Shown: piece after piece, positions 35,458-44,920 of the stretch
Position numbering within the stretch: position 1 is the first letter of the stretch
How the letters are laid out: each line of letters begins with the position of its first letter
NCBI GenBank assembly: GCA_963698775.1
Contig: CAVOSE010000072.1
Location: forward strand, 1-64,000
Source: Thiohalocapsa sp963698775
Lineage (GTDB): Bacteria > Pseudomonadota > Gammaproteobacteria > Chromatiales > Chromatiaceae
Direction of reading: 5' to 3'
Length of the DNA: 64,000 bases
Position numbers and translations under genes: made by a program
The notes under the pieces: model-generated
Seen by the model: only the letters and a program-made list of their open reading frames with translations
Databases searched by the model: none
Told to the model about the DNA's origin: nothing

Positions 35458-35727
35458 ATGACCACGACCAGCATTCGTCTTCCCGATAAGCTGAAGCAGC
35501 GGCTAGCCCGCGCGGCCGAGAATGCGGGTCAGACCCCGCAGGCCTTCATGCTGGAGGCCATCGCCGAGCGGGTCAGGGCGGAGGAGCAGCGCAGCGCCTT
35601 CCAAGAGGCCGCTGAGCAGCGCTACGTGCGCATCGTCGAGTCCGGTGAGACCATCCCTTGGTCCTCCATGCGCGAGCTGATCATCGGCCGACGCTCTCGG
35701 GGCTATGTAGCGCTGTTCGCGCCTTGA
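35458..35727 (+). CDS. CopG/RHH-type antitoxin-like protein, orphan
   Basis: An 89-residue protein. The ribbon-helix-helix core TSIRLPDKLKQRLARAAENA is followed by PQAFMLEAIAERVRAEEQRS and the usual antitoxin tail GETIPWSSMRELI. Homologues end with a longer tail and are followed by a RelE/ParE toxin; here the last ~12 residues (RRSRGYVALFAP) diverge, so the 3' end was probably replaced, and no toxin gene follows. The stop overlaps the end of the opposite-strand kinase gene by 25 bp. It could be a solitary repressor. Confidence 0.7.
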   Translation: MTTTSIRLPDKLKQRLARAAENAGQTPQAFMLEAIAERVRAEEQRSAFQEAAEQRYVRIVESGETIPWSSMRELIIGRRSRGYVALFAP

Positions 35728-37016
35728 AGCGCCAGCAGCGCGGCACCGTAGGCTGCGTCCTGGTGCGCGGCGGTCGTGACCGGTACGCCAAGCATCCGTT
35801 GTCTGATGTCTGTCCAGATTGCATTGCGTGCGCCACCGCCGGTGCTCAGGACGCGCCGCGGTAATGGTGCCCCGAGTTCCGTCAGGCGTGCATAACCAGC
35901 TTGCTCGATGCGCGCGATGCCTTCGAGCAGGCCCTGGAGAAAGCGGACATCATCAGTGGGGCGCGGTGTTAGCCGCGTCTGAAGAGTCGGATCGGCGATT
36001 GGAAATCGTTCGCCCGCCGCCGGCAGTGGATAATAGTCGAGGCCGGATGGGCGTTCCGGATCGATGGCGGCCGATAGCCGTTGCAGCTGTGCGTCGTCGA
36101 AGAACTGCCGGAGGACCACGCCGCCGCTATTGGACGCGCCGCCGACTAACCAGCGCTGACCCAGACGTTGGCTGTAAACGCCAAACTCAGGGGCAGACAC
36201 CGGTCGGTCCGCCACCAGTTTCAGTACTAGCGTGCTGCCAAGACTGGTCACCGCATCGCCCGGCGCGTTGACGCCGGTCGCGATCACCGCGGCCGTGCTG
36301 TCTGTGGTGCCGGCGCAGATGGCTGTCCGCGATGCTAGCCCGATCTGTTGTGCGGTCTCCGCGGACAGGGTGCCCAATCGGGTACCGGGCGGATGCACTC
36401 GGGGCAACGTGACCGATGCGGGCAGAAGGGCCTTGACCCAGTCGGGCCAGGTCTGTGCCGCTGGATCGAAGCCAAGCTTTAGCGCGTTGTTCCAATCGCT
36501 GTCGCCGAAGCGTCCCAGCAGCCGGCCGATGATCCAGTCCGCCTGATGGAGCGCCAGGGCGGGTGCTATCGGGCTTCCGGGTCCTAGCGCGGTCAGATGC
36601 AGCAGCTTGGCGAGGCTGGAACTGGCGCCTTGAGCCGCGGATTCGGGCGATGCGACGGCCGCGATGCGCTTCGCCTCGTTGCGGGAGCGGCTGTCGTTGT
36701 ACATCAGCGCCGGGCCGAGCGCTTTGCCGCGGGGATCGCACAGCAACAGCGTGGCCGATGTGCCGTCGACGCACAGCGCGATGTCGTCGGCGTCGTTGAA
36801 GCCCGTGGCGCGCAGCGTTGCGGCGAGTTGGGACAGCACCCGGACGGTTGCGCCCCACCATTGCTCGGGTTCTTGTTCGACCGCGCCGTCGCTTGGCCGC
36901 GTCGGCGACGGTAGGGCGGTCTCGGCGGTCGCCACGCACCGCCGCTGGGCATCGATCGCGACCGCACGGCAGCCGGAGGTGCCGATGTCGAGGCCGATGC
37001 CCAGCTGGGCGGTCAC
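35703..37016 (-). CDS. FGGY-family carbohydrate kinase
   Basis: A 437-residue sugar kinase. GIGLDIGTSGCRAVAIDAQR is the phosphate-1 loop, CVDGTSATLLLCD the substrate loop, ICAGTTDSTAAVIATG and RRVLSTGGGARNAIWTDIRQ the ATP-binding motifs. It is most like the xylulokinase/D-ribulokinase branch; the cyanobacterial 'xylulose kinase' homologues are D-ribulokinases, so the exact sugar is open. The GTG start overlaps the queF stop (GTGA), an unusual partnership that suggests co-transcription. Its 3' end overlaps the RHH gene by 25 bp. Confidence 0.85.
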   Translation of the reverse strand: MTAQLGIGLDIGTSGCRAVAIDAQRRCVATAETALPSPTRPSDGAVEQEPEQWWGATVRVLSQLAATLRATGFNDADDIALCVDGTSATLLLCDPRGKALGPALMYNDSRSRNEAKRIAAVASPESAAQGASSSLAKLLHLTALGPGSPIAPALALHQADWIIGRLLGRFGDSDWNNALKLGFDPAAQTWPDWVKALLPASVTLPRVHPPGTRLGTLSAETAQQIGLASRTAICAGTTDSTAAVIATGVNAPGDAVTSLGSTLVLKLVADRPVSAPEFGVYSQRLGQRWLVGGASNSGGVVLRQFFDDAQLQRLSAAIDPERPSGLDYYPLPAAGERFPIADPTLQTRLTPRPTDDVRFLQGLLEGIARIEQAGYARLTELGAPLPRRVLSTGGGARNAIWTDIRQRMLGVPVTTAAHQDAAYGAALLALQGANSAT

Positions 37017-37402
37017 GGCAGTTGTACGGGCTGCGGCGGGTTCCAGCCGGGGGCGCGATGCTCGACGACGACGCTGGTGTAGATGCCGCCGCGGACGTTG
37101 AACTCGGCGGTCAGGCGCATGAAGCGCGGCGATGTGGCGGCGACCAGTTCGGCGAGGATGCGGTTGGTGACGTCCTCATGGAAGGCGCCCTCGTCGCGAA
37201 ACGACCAGACATAGAGTTTCAGCGACTTCAGCTCCACGCAGAGCGCCTCGGGCACGTACTCCAGCGTCAACTCGGCGAAATCGGGCTGGCCTGTCTTCGG
37301 ACACAGGCAGGTGAACTCGGGTACCCTGATGCGGACGGTGTAGTCGCGCTCGGGTCGCGGGTTGGCAAAGGTCTCGAGCGTCTTGCTCGGGGCTGAACTC
37401 AT
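37013..37402 (-). CDS. queF: 7-cyano-7-deazaguanine reductase QueF (type I, NADPH-dependent)
   Basis: A 129-residue tunnel-fold enzyme that reduces preQ0 to preQ1 in queuosine synthesis. EFTCLCPKTGQPDFAEL carries the catalytic Cys (CPKTGQPD), and SFRDEGAFHEDVTNRIL the substrate-binding Glu/His. At 129 residues it is the unimodular type I form, unlike the longer E. coli type II. It is followed, with GTGA overlap, by the FGGY kinase. No preQ1 riboswitch was recognised in the 200 bp upstream. Confidence 0.93.
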   Translation of the reverse strand: MSSAPSKTLETFANPRPERDYTVRIRVPEFTCLCPKTGQPDFAELTLEYVPEALCVELKSLKLYVWSFRDEGAFHEDVTNRILAELVAATSPRFMRLTAEFNVRGGIYTSVVVEHRAPGWNPPQPVQLP

Positions 37403-37602
37403 GTTGGCATCTCCAATAAGGGTCGGCTTGATCGCCGTCGTCGTGTCGGGCCCGAGCGCGGCACCGACGGCTTAAACCCGCCAGTCTAGCAGGCCCTAAG
37501 GACCCAGTGCGCGGGGCTGTTTCGCCTGTATTCGGCTGCATGGATTAGGCTTTAGGTCAACCCGTGCTTGTTCGTTGAATTCGCCTTCAGTATCTTTCCG
37601 AG

Positions 37603-40600
37603 ATGCGGCTCGAAAAAATCAAACTCGCCGGGTTCAAGTCCTTCGTGGACCCCACCACTGTCCCCTTCCCGAGCAACCTGTCCGGTGTTGTCGGGCCGAA
37701 TGGCTGTGGTAAGTCCAACGTCATCGACGCGGTGCGCTGGGTTATGGGCGAGAGTTCGGCCAAGATGCTGCGCGGTGAGTCCATGGCCGACGTCATCTTC
37801 AACGGCAGCACCGGTCGCAAGCCGGTGGGTATGGCCAGTATCGAACTGACCTTCGACAACGCCGACGGCCGCGCCGGAGGGGAGTTCTCGGCCTTCAATC
37901 AGATCGCGGTCAAGCGCCAGGTATCCCGCGACGGTCAGTCCGCCTATTTTCTCAACGGCTCGCGCTGCCGTCGACGCGACATCCAGGACCTATTCCTCGG
38001 CACCGGACTCGGCCCGCGCAGTTACGCGATCATCGAGCAGGGCATGATCTCGCGCTTCATCGAGGCCAAGCCCGACGAACTGCGGCTGTTCATCGAAGAG
38101 GCGGCCGGCATCTCCAAGTATAAGGAGCGCCGGCGCGAGACCGAGACCCGCATGCGCCACACGCGCGAGAACCTGGAGCGTCTGAACGACCTGCGCGACG
38201 AGGTCGGCAAGCAGTTGCAGCACCTGGAACGCCAGGCCGCTACCGCCGAGAAGTACCGCGCGCTGAAGGACGACGAGCGGCGTCTGGAGGATCAGCTGAC
38301 GGCCCTGCGCTGGCGTGACCTCGACCGCGACATCGGCGAGCGCGAGCGCGTGCTCGGCGAGCATGAGGTGGCGCTGGAGGCCCAGCGCGCGGAACAACGC
38401 AGCGTTGAGGCCGATATCGAGGCGTATCGCGATGGCTTTACCGATGCATCGGATAATTTCAACGCCGTGCAGGGCCGCTTCTACGCGGTCGGCTCGGAGA
38501 TCGCGCGTCTGGAGCAGTCGATTCGATTCAGCAAGGAGACACGCGCGCGCCAGGAGGCCGAACTCGGCCGTGTGCGTCGAGAGCTCGGCGACGCGGAGTC
38601 TCTACTCGAGCGTGACCAGATCAAGCTCGCGGAGCTGAACGACGAACTGGAGCGCGACCTCCCGCTGCTGGAGAGCGTGACCGAGCAGTTCGAGGCCGCC
38701 GGGGAGCGTCTAGTCGAGACCGAGGTCCGTCTCGAAGCCTGGCAGGGGCACTGGGATGCCCTGCAACAGCAGCTGGCGGGGCCCGCCGAGCTGGCGCAGA
38801 CCGAGCGTGGGCGCATCAACAATCTGGAGCAACGCCTGCAGCAGGAGGCTCAGCGTGAGGCCCGCGTGGAGCAGGAGTTGGGGCGTTTGGAGACGGCGGA
38901 GCTGGAGTCGCGTCTGGCCTCGCTGGAGGATCGCTCCGACGGACTTGATGAGCAAATCGCCGCCGCCGCGGATGAGCAGACCGCCGCCGCCGATGCCTTG
39001 CGCATGCTCGATGACGAGCGTCACGCCGTCGCCGGGCGGCTCGATGCCGCGCGCACCGAACTGCAGGCCTGTCGTGGTCGGCAGGCCTCGCTGGAGGCAT
39101 TGCAGGATGCGGTGCTGGAGGAGGGGGGTGATGCGGTCGCGGCCTGGGTCGCCAGGCATCAATTGCAGGATGTGCCGCGGTTGCTTGACGCCATCGAGGT
39201 CGACGCTGGCTGGGAGCGCGCGGTGGAGCTGGTGCTGGATGAATCGCTGGCGGCGCTCTGCTTACAGGATGTCGATGTCCACGCCGATGATCTCGACTGT
39301 GGTCCGCTGATGTTGCTCGGTCTCGCCGCCGAGGCCACCGGCGAACCCGCGGCCGACAGCCTGCTCGCAAGGGTCCGGTGCCCCTGGCCGCTGGTGAGTC
39401 TCCTGGCCGGGGTCCGCGTGGCCGAGACGACCACTGAGGCGTTGCAGCGCCGCCCAGAGCTCGCCGCCGGCGAGCGGATCATCAGCCGCGATGGCACCCT
39501 CGTCGGTCGCGACTGGGTGCGCAGTGCTACCGACGGGCCGCGTATCGCCGGCAGCATCGGGCGCGCCGAGGAATTGCGTACCTTGCAGGCGTCCAGCGAG
39601 GAGTTGGAGCAGGCCATCGCCGACCTGGCCGAGCAGCAGGAGGCCTTGGCGGAGCGGCGGCATGAATTGGAGCAGGAGCGTGAGGAGGCGTTGCAGCGTG
39701 TCGCGCGGCTGAGCCGCGAGCGCGCCACCCTGGATGCCGAGCTTGGTGCCGGGCGTGCGCGCTTGGAGCATTTGCAGGAGCGCCGCGACACATTGTCCGC
39801 CGAGCGTGCGGAGCTGGCCGAGGGCCGCGCCGAGGCCGTGGAGGAGATCGAGACGGCCCGCGAGCGCCTGCACGAGGCCTTGGAGCAGACGGAAGAACTC
39901 ACCGCCCGTCGCGACGATCTGTCCGCGGCGCGCGAAGCACTGCGGGGCGACGTGACCGCTGCCCGTGCCGACGAAGGCCGGCTGCGCGATGAACGCCAAC
40001 GCCTGATGCTCGGCATCGAGACCCGGCGGGCATCCCGCGACGCCGTGGAGGCTGCGCTGGAGCGTGCGCAGCAACAGCTCGGTAGTCTCAGCGAACGACG
40101 CGACGACTTGCTGGAAGCGTTGGAGCAGGACGCCGAGCCCCTGGCCGAGCAAGGCGAACAGCTGGAAGAGCAGCTCGCGCTGCGCCTGGACGTGGAGGCC
40201 GAGCTGGCGCAGGCGCGCAACCGCATGGAGGCGCTGGACCAGTCCGTGCGCGACGGCGAGCAGCAGCGCCAGCGCCTGGAGCAGGCGGTGGCCGAGGCAC
40301 AGCGGGCGCTGGACGGGCAACGTCTGGAACGCCAGGAACTGCTGGTGCGTCGGCGTACCCTGGAGGAACAGCTCGCCGAACGCGACTGCACCGCGCCCGC
40401 CATTCTTGAGCACACCGATGCGCTGGCCACGGCCGATGCCTGGGAGGCCGAGTTGGCGCAGGTGCGCAACCGCATCCAGCGGCTCGGCAACATCAATCTG
40501 GCAGCCATCGACGAGTTCAACGAACAATCCGAGCGCATGCGCTACCTGGAGCAGCAATACGGCGACATCAACACGTCGCTAGAGACGCTGGAGGCGGCCA

Positions 40601-41100
40601 TCCGCAAGATCGACCGCGAGACGCGCAGCCGTTTCAAGGAGACCTTCGACCGTGTCAATCAGGGCTTGCAACAGTTGTTTCCGCGCGTCTTCGGCGGTGG
40701 TCACGCCTATCTGGAACTGACCGGCGACGACTTGCTGGAGACCGGCGTCACCATCATGGCGCGGCCGCCGGGCAAGCGGAATGCGAGCATCCACCTGCTG
40801 TCCGGCGGCGAGAAGGCGCTGACCGCGGTGGCGCTGGTGTTTGCGATCTTCCAACTCAATCCGGCGCCATTTTGTATGCTGGACGAGGTCGATGCGCCGC
40901 TGGACGACGCCAATGTCGGGCGTTTCTGCGAGCTGGTACGCTCCATGTCCGATCAAGTCCAGTTCATCTTCATCACCCACAACAAGGTGACCATGGAGAT
41001 CGCCGACCACCTGATCGGCGTCACCATGCACGAGCCCGGCTGCTCGCGGCTGGTGTCGGTGGACGTGGATGAGGCGGCGCGGATGGTGGCGGCGTCTTAA
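37603..41100 (+). CDS. smc: Chromosome segregation protein SMC
   Basis: A 1165-residue ATPase. The N-terminal head has Walker A GPNGCGKSNVIDAVRW and the KxxR start MRLEKIKLAGFKSFV. Two long coiled coils flank the hinge around residues 510-660 (VAAWVARHQLQDVPRLLDAI, then LVGRDWVRSATDGPRIAGSI). The C-terminal head has the ABC signature LLSGGEKALTAVALVFAIF and Walker B CMLDEVDAPLDD. It loads with ScpA-ScpB to organise replicated DNA; both partners are encoded 11.6 kb downstream (52725-54313). Intact, and next to zipA and ligA as in many Gammaproteobacteria. Confidence 0.97.
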   Translation: MRLEKIKLAGFKSFVDPTTVPFPSNLSGVVGPNGCGKSNVIDAVRWVMGESSAKMLRGESMADVIFNGSTGRKPVGMASIELTFDNADGRAGGEFSAFNQIAVKRQVSRDGQSAYFLNGSRCRRRDIQDLFLGTGLGPRSYAIIEQGMISRFIEAKPDELRLFIEEAAGISKYKERRRETETRMRHTRENLERLNDLRDEVGKQLQHLERQAATAEKYRALKDDERRLEDQLTALRWRDLDRDIGERERVLGEHEVALEAQRAEQRSVEADIEAYRDGFTDASDNFNAVQGRFYAVGSEIARLEQSIRFSKETRARQEAELGRVRRELGDAESLLERDQIKLAELNDELERDLPLLESVTEQFEAAGERLVETEVRLEAWQGHWDALQQQLAGPAELAQTERGRINNLEQRLQQEAQREARVEQELGRLETAELESRLASLEDRSDGLDEQIAAAADEQTAAADALRMLDDERHAVAGRLDAARTELQACRGRQASLEALQDAVLEEGGDAVAAWVARHQLQDVPRLLDAIEVDAGWERAVELVLDESLAALCLQDVDVHADDLDCGPLMLLGLAAEATGEPAADSLLARVRCPWPLVSLLAGVRVAETTTEALQRRPELAAGERIISRDGTLVGRDWVRSATDGPRIAGSIGRAEELRTLQASSEELEQAIADLAEQQEALAERRHELEQEREEALQRVARLSRERATLDAELGAGRARLEHLQERRDTLSAERAELAEGRAEAVEEIETARERLHEALEQTEELTARRDDLSAAREALRGDVTAARADEGRLRDERQRLMLGIETRRASRDAVEAALERAQQQLGSLSERRDDLLEALEQDAEPLAEQGEQLEEQLALRLDVEAELAQARNRMEALDQSVRDGEQQRQRLEQAVAEAQRALDGQRLERQELLVRRRTLEEQLAERDCTAPAILEHTDALATADAWEAELAQVRNRIQRLGNINLAAIDEFNEQSERMRYLEQQYGDINTSLETLEAAIRKIDRETRSRFKETFDRVNQGLQQLFPRVFGGGHAYLELTGDDLLETGVTIMARPPGKRNASIHLLSGGEKALTAVALVFAIFQLNPAPFCMLDEVDAPLDDANVGRFCELVRSMSDQVQFIFITHNKVTMEIADHLIGVTMHEPGCSRLVSVDVDEAARMVAAS

Positions 41101-41125
41101 GGAAGTGTGAAGTTGCAAGTTTGCA

Positions 41126-41150
41126 GGGTGAAGGGTGAAGGGTGAAGGGT
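41126..41150. repeat. Heptanucleotide tandem repeat (GGGTGAA)
   Basis: Three and a half units of GGGTGAA follow smc, in the 206-bp gap before zipA. It is related to the run at 31210-31260. Confidence 0.7.
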
Positions 41151-41306
41151 AGAAATCGTACGCCCCCGTTGTACTGTGGGACTGGCCGCTCGCCGCTCGG
41201 CCTCATAATCCGCATTGATCGCTTGCAAAACCGCGATGTCTGCCGTTCCCAGTTCGCTGGCGCTGATATACTCTTCTGCGAACACACACAGAGGGTCTAG
41301 AACAGA

Positions 41307-42164
41307 ATGGACGCCGCCACACTGCGCCTGATCCTGATCGTCGTCGGAGCCACGTTCCTGGTTGGTATGTACCTTTGGGAGCGACGTCGCGCCGAGGATC
41401 GCGACCAGGACCACGGTCGGGAGCATGACTGGGACAACTACTTGGGCGATAAGCGCGAACCGAATCTTGGACCGTTGGACTCGGACTCCGACCACGCGGG
41501 CGCCGAATCCGAGCTCGAGCGCGGGCGCGCAGCGTTTTCCGACTCGGGCTGGGATGACGTCGAGCAGGTGTTCGACCCAGCGCGAGCGGAGGGTTCGGTC
41601 GACGAACGGGTCAGCGATTTTGCCGACGACGATGCGCCTGGCGAGTTCGATGACGCGACGCCCGCGGCACCCGGAGAGGCATCGACAGCGGCAACGCGCG
41701 ATCGGACCGATCAGTCGGCGCCGAATCCGGACAAACTGCTGATCCAGCTATTGGTCGTGTCCGATGAGGAGCCCTTGGTCGGTGAGCGCATTCTCGCCGC
41801 GGCCGAGCGTGTGAAGCTGGTGCCTGGCAGTATGGACATTTTTCATCGCCAAGCCACCGATGACGTGTTGCGCGCGCCGTTGTTCAGTATGGCTAACCTG
41901 GTCAAACCCGGTACCTTCCCGTTCGATGCCATGGACGAGTTCGAGACGCCTGGGGTTGCGCTGTTCGCGCAGTTCGATGGCGACCCGAGCGATCTGATGG
42001 TTTACGACGAGTTGCTGCATGCCGCCCGCGTGCTGGCCGAGGAACTCGATGGCGACGTGCAGGAGCCAGGTCGTAAGACCCTGACAGTGGATCGTGCTGG
42101 CATCTTGCGCGGCCAGGTCGCCGCGCTGCTGCGACGGCGCCCCGGTTACGACGACGTCGAATGA
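41307..42164 (+). CDS. zipA: Cell division protein ZipA
   Basis: A 285-residue protein: an N-terminal membrane anchor (LRLILIVVGATFLVGMYLW), a charged/acidic unstructured linker (residues ~30-140), and the C-terminal FtsZ-binding domain (QLLVVSDEEPLVGERILAAA through LRGQVAALLRRRP). ZipA tethers FtsZ to the membrane in the Gammaproteobacteria. It lies between smc and ligA, and overlaps ligA by 4 bp (ATGA), so the two are co-transcribed; this smc-zipA-ligA order is common in the class. Confidence 0.93.
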   Translation: MDAATLRLILIVVGATFLVGMYLWERRRAEDRDQDHGREHDWDNYLGDKREPNLGPLDSDSDHAGAESELERGRAAFSDSGWDDVEQVFDPARAEGSVDERVSDFADDDAPGEFDDATPAAPGEASTAATRDRTDQSAPNPDKLLIQLLVVSDEEPLVGERILAAAERVKLVPGSMDIFHRQATDDVLRAPLFSMANLVKPGTFPFDAMDEFETPGVALFAQFDGDPSDLMVYDELLHAARVLAEELDGDVQEPGRKTLTVDRAGILRGQVAALLRRRPGYDDVE

Positions 42165-44452
42165 GCGAGGCTCGTTCGGCTCCTCCGGCGCATGTCTTGC
42201 AGCGGGCCGAAACCCTGCGCCACGACCTCACGCACCACGCCTATCGCTACTACGTCCTCGATGATCCTGAGATTCCAGACGCCGAGTACGATCGGCTGTT
42301 TCGTGAGCTGGAGGCCCTGGAGGCGACATACCCCAAGCTAGTCACCGCCGATTCGCCGACGGGGCGAGTCGGCGGGGCGCCCCTTGCGGGTTTCTCCGAG
42401 GTAGAGCATCGCCTGCCGATGCTGTCCCTGAACAACGCGCTCAACGCGTCGGAAATGCGCGAGTTCGACCTCCGCGTGCGTCGGGGCCTTGGCGTTGATG
42501 CAGTCTCCTATTCGGCGGAGCCAAAGCTGGATGGCCTCGCCATCAGTCTGCTTTACGAAGACGGCGTCCTGACGCAGGCGGCGACGCGCGGCGACGGCTT
42601 TCGCGGCGAGGACGTCACCGCCCAGGTGCGTACCATTCAATGCGTGCCTCTGCGGCTCCGTGCCGATAGCGGCGAGGTCCCTGGTCTGCTGGAGGTGCGC
42701 GGCGAGGTCTTCCTGACGCATGCCCGGTTCGCTGCCATCAATGCCCAAGCCCGCGCCGACGGTACCAAAGTGTTCGCCAACCCGCGCAATGCGGCTGCGG
42801 GTAGCCTGCGCCAGCTAGACCCGCGCATTACGGCATCGCGCCGGCTGAGCATGTATTGTTACGGGCTGGGGGCTGTCGACGGTGCCTTCGGCGCAGCGGA
42901 TGACTTCGCAAGCCACACTGACAGTCTGGCGCGCATCGGCGCCTGGGGCCTGCCCGTGTCACCCGAGCAGCGGCGGGTCACCGGCGTCGAGGCCTGCATC
43001 GCCTATCACGAAACGATTGGTCGCCGACGCGAAGCGCTCGAATACGATATCGATGGTGTCGTATTCAAAGTCGATCGGCGCGCCGACCAGGAAGCACTCG
43101 GCTTCGTGTCGCGCGCGCCGCGCTGGGCGATTGCGTTCAAGTTTCCCGCCCAAGAGGAACTCACCATCGTCGAGGCAGTGGAGTTCCAGGTTGGGCGCAC
43201 CGGTGCCGTGACGCCGGTAGCGCGGTTGCAACCGGTGCAGGTCGCGGGCGTGACGGTCTCGAATGCCACCCTGCACAACATGGATGAGGTGCGGCGCAAA
43301 GACGTTCGCATCGGTGACACGGTGTTCGTTCGCCGCGCCGGTGATGTGATCCCAGAGGTTGTGCGGGTGTTGCCGGAACGCCGACCCGCTGACGCGCCGG
43401 CGGTGGAACTCCCAACCCATTGCCCAGTATGCGGTTCCGACGTCGTGCGGGCCGAAGGCGAGGCGGTGGCCCGTTGCAGCGGCGGCCTATTTTGCGCGGC
43501 CCAGCGTAAAGAGGCCATCCGCCATTTTGCGTCGCGCCGGGCAATGGACATCGAGGGACTTGGCGACAAGTTGATCGACCAGCTGGTCGAACGAGATCTG
43601 GTGCATGATCCATCCGACCTCTATCGACTTGGCCTGGAGGATTACGCCGGCCTGGAGCGTATGGCCCAGAAATCGGCGCAAAACCTGCTCGGTGCTTTGG
43701 AGCGCAGTCGGGAAACCAGCTTGGCCCGGTTCATCTACGCGCTTGGGATTCGTGAGGTCGGAGAGGCCACCGCCGCGGCGCTCGCGGATCACTTTGGTGA
43801 TCTAGCTCCTTTGATATCCGCGACTGCCGCGGACTTCATACACACCGGGGTGCGGGGGGTTGGCCCAAAGACCGCGGCGGCACTGGTCGACTACCTCGCC
43901 GAGCATCCGGACGCTGAGCCAGACGGTGACCTTGGGGGCTGGCTTGCGGGTGCTGGTATACGTGGCCTCAACGCGGATACGGCCGCGCTCATCGCGGAGC
44001 GGTTTGGCAGTGTTGCGGCGTTGCGCTCGGCGAATCCAGCGGCCCTGCAGGGCGGTGAACAGAGCCTTGTTGAAGGGGTTGGACCCATCGTCGCCGCGCA
44101 CATTCAGGCATTCTTTGCCCAGCCCCACAACCGAGAGGTGATTACACGACTGCTCGATCCCGAGATCGGCGGCATTCGCTGGCAACGGCCGGAACCCGGC
44201 ACCGGTGCAGGAACGACGGGCGCGGTTGCGTTGGCGGGTAAGGTCTTCGTCATCACTGGCACCCTGAGCCGGCCGCGCGACGAGCTGAAGGCCGAGCTGC
44301 AGGCGCTGGGGGCCAAGGTCACAGGCAGCGTCTCGCGCAACACCGATTATCTGCTGGCCGGCAGTGATGCAGGATCGAAGCTGAAAAAGGCGGAAGCGCT
44401 CGGGGTCACGGTCATCGACGAGGCGCAGTTGCGTCGACTGATCCAGACTTGA
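42161..44452 (+). CDS. ligA: NAD-dependent DNA ligase LigA with an extra HhH segment
   Basis: A 763-residue ligase; the family is usually about 670. The N-terminal NMN-binding domain (HHAYRYYVLDDPEIPDAEYD) is followed by the adenylation site EPKLDGLAI (Lys122). Then come the OB fold, a four-Cys zinc finger (CPVCGSDV...RCSGGLFC), the HhH domain and the BRCT domain (GKVFVITGTLSRPRDELKAE). Extra length (~75 residues) lies within the HhH domain, where AAALADHFGDL and AALIAERFGSV are internal repeats with an added GVRGVGPKTAAAL hairpin. ATGA overlap with zipA. The catalytic core is complete. Confidence 0.95.
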   Translation: MSEARSAPPAHVLQRAETLRHDLTHHAYRYYVLDDPEIPDAEYDRLFRELEALEATYPKLVTADSPTGRVGGAPLAGFSEVEHRLPMLSLNNALNASEMREFDLRVRRGLGVDAVSYSAEPKLDGLAISLLYEDGVLTQAATRGDGFRGEDVTAQVRTIQCVPLRLRADSGEVPGLLEVRGEVFLTHARFAAINAQARADGTKVFANPRNAAAGSLRQLDPRITASRRLSMYCYGLGAVDGAFGAADDFASHTDSLARIGAWGLPVSPEQRRVTGVEACIAYHETIGRRREALEYDIDGVVFKVDRRADQEALGFVSRAPRWAIAFKFPAQEELTIVEAVEFQVGRTGAVTPVARLQPVQVAGVTVSNATLHNMDEVRRKDVRIGDTVFVRRAGDVIPEVVRVLPERRPADAPAVELPTHCPVCGSDVVRAEGEAVARCSGGLFCAAQRKEAIRHFASRRAMDIEGLGDKLIDQLVERDLVHDPSDLYRLGLEDYAGLERMAQKSAQNLLGALERSRETSLARFIYALGIREVGEATAAALADHFGDLAPLISATAADFIHTGVRGVGPKTAAALVDYLAEHPDAEPDGDLGGWLAGAGIRGLNADTAALIAERFGSVAALRSANPAALQGGEQSLVEGVGPIVAAHIQAFFAQPHNREVITRLLDPEIGGIRWQRPEPGTGAGTTGAVALAGKVFVITGTLSRPRDELKAELQALGAKVTGSVSRNTDYLLAGSDAGSKLKKAEALGVTVIDEAQLRRLIQT

Positions 44453-44609
44453 GCGTGGCGATCTCGGTCGGCGGCGATGAATCACGCTGGTCGCGCCCCG
44501 ATATTTAACCCGCGTCTTGGCGCCAGTGAAGGTACCGCCAAGGATTTCCGTCTTCCGCGACACAGCGGTCTACATCTAAACTTCCTCAATTGAATCTCGG
44601 GGTACGCGA

Positions 44610-44891
44610 ATGTCAGAGCTCAGCCAGGAACAGCGAATCTTAATCGCCATGCGCAAGACGTTGGCCGCGGTCATCAAGGACGTCACGCCACCGCCCGGCA
44701 TGAAGCATCCGTTGTCGGAGTCGACCATCCAGGACGTACGGCAATGCCTGGCGCTGATTTCGGCGCGGGAAAAGGAAATGGCGGATACCGACGGCCGCGG
44801 CGGTGAACGGCCCTACTACACCGACGAGCCCCAGACCGCCCAGGTCGTGTCCATCACCGGGCTCGGCAAACGCGGTAACGACAAGCACTAG
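44610..44891 (+). CDS. Conserved hypothetical protein
   Basis: A 93-residue soluble protein (LSQEQRILIAMRKTLAAVIK ... GMKHPLSESTIQDVRQCLAL) with a mixed acidic C-terminus. No known domain was recognised. It sits on the same strand between ligA and the carbonic-anhydrase-like gene, 157 bp after ligA. Codon use matches its neighbours, so it is probably real. Confidence 0.6.
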   Translation: MSELSQEQRILIAMRKTLAAVIKDVTPPPGMKHPLSESTIQDVRQCLALISAREKEMADTDGRGGERPYYTDEPQTAQVVSITGLGKRGNDKH

Positions 44892-44920
44892 ACGGCGACT
44901 CGATTCGCCGGGGACAACAG

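Noticed and set aside
37403..37602. A preQ1 riboswitch upstream of queF
   Set aside because: No H-type pseudoknot with the characteristic A-rich tail could be seen by eye.
39159..40557. Two ~430-460-codon minus-strand frames inside smc
   Set aside because: Antisense shadows; composition (Arg/Ser- or Leu/Gln-rich) reflects the reversed coiled-coil codons.
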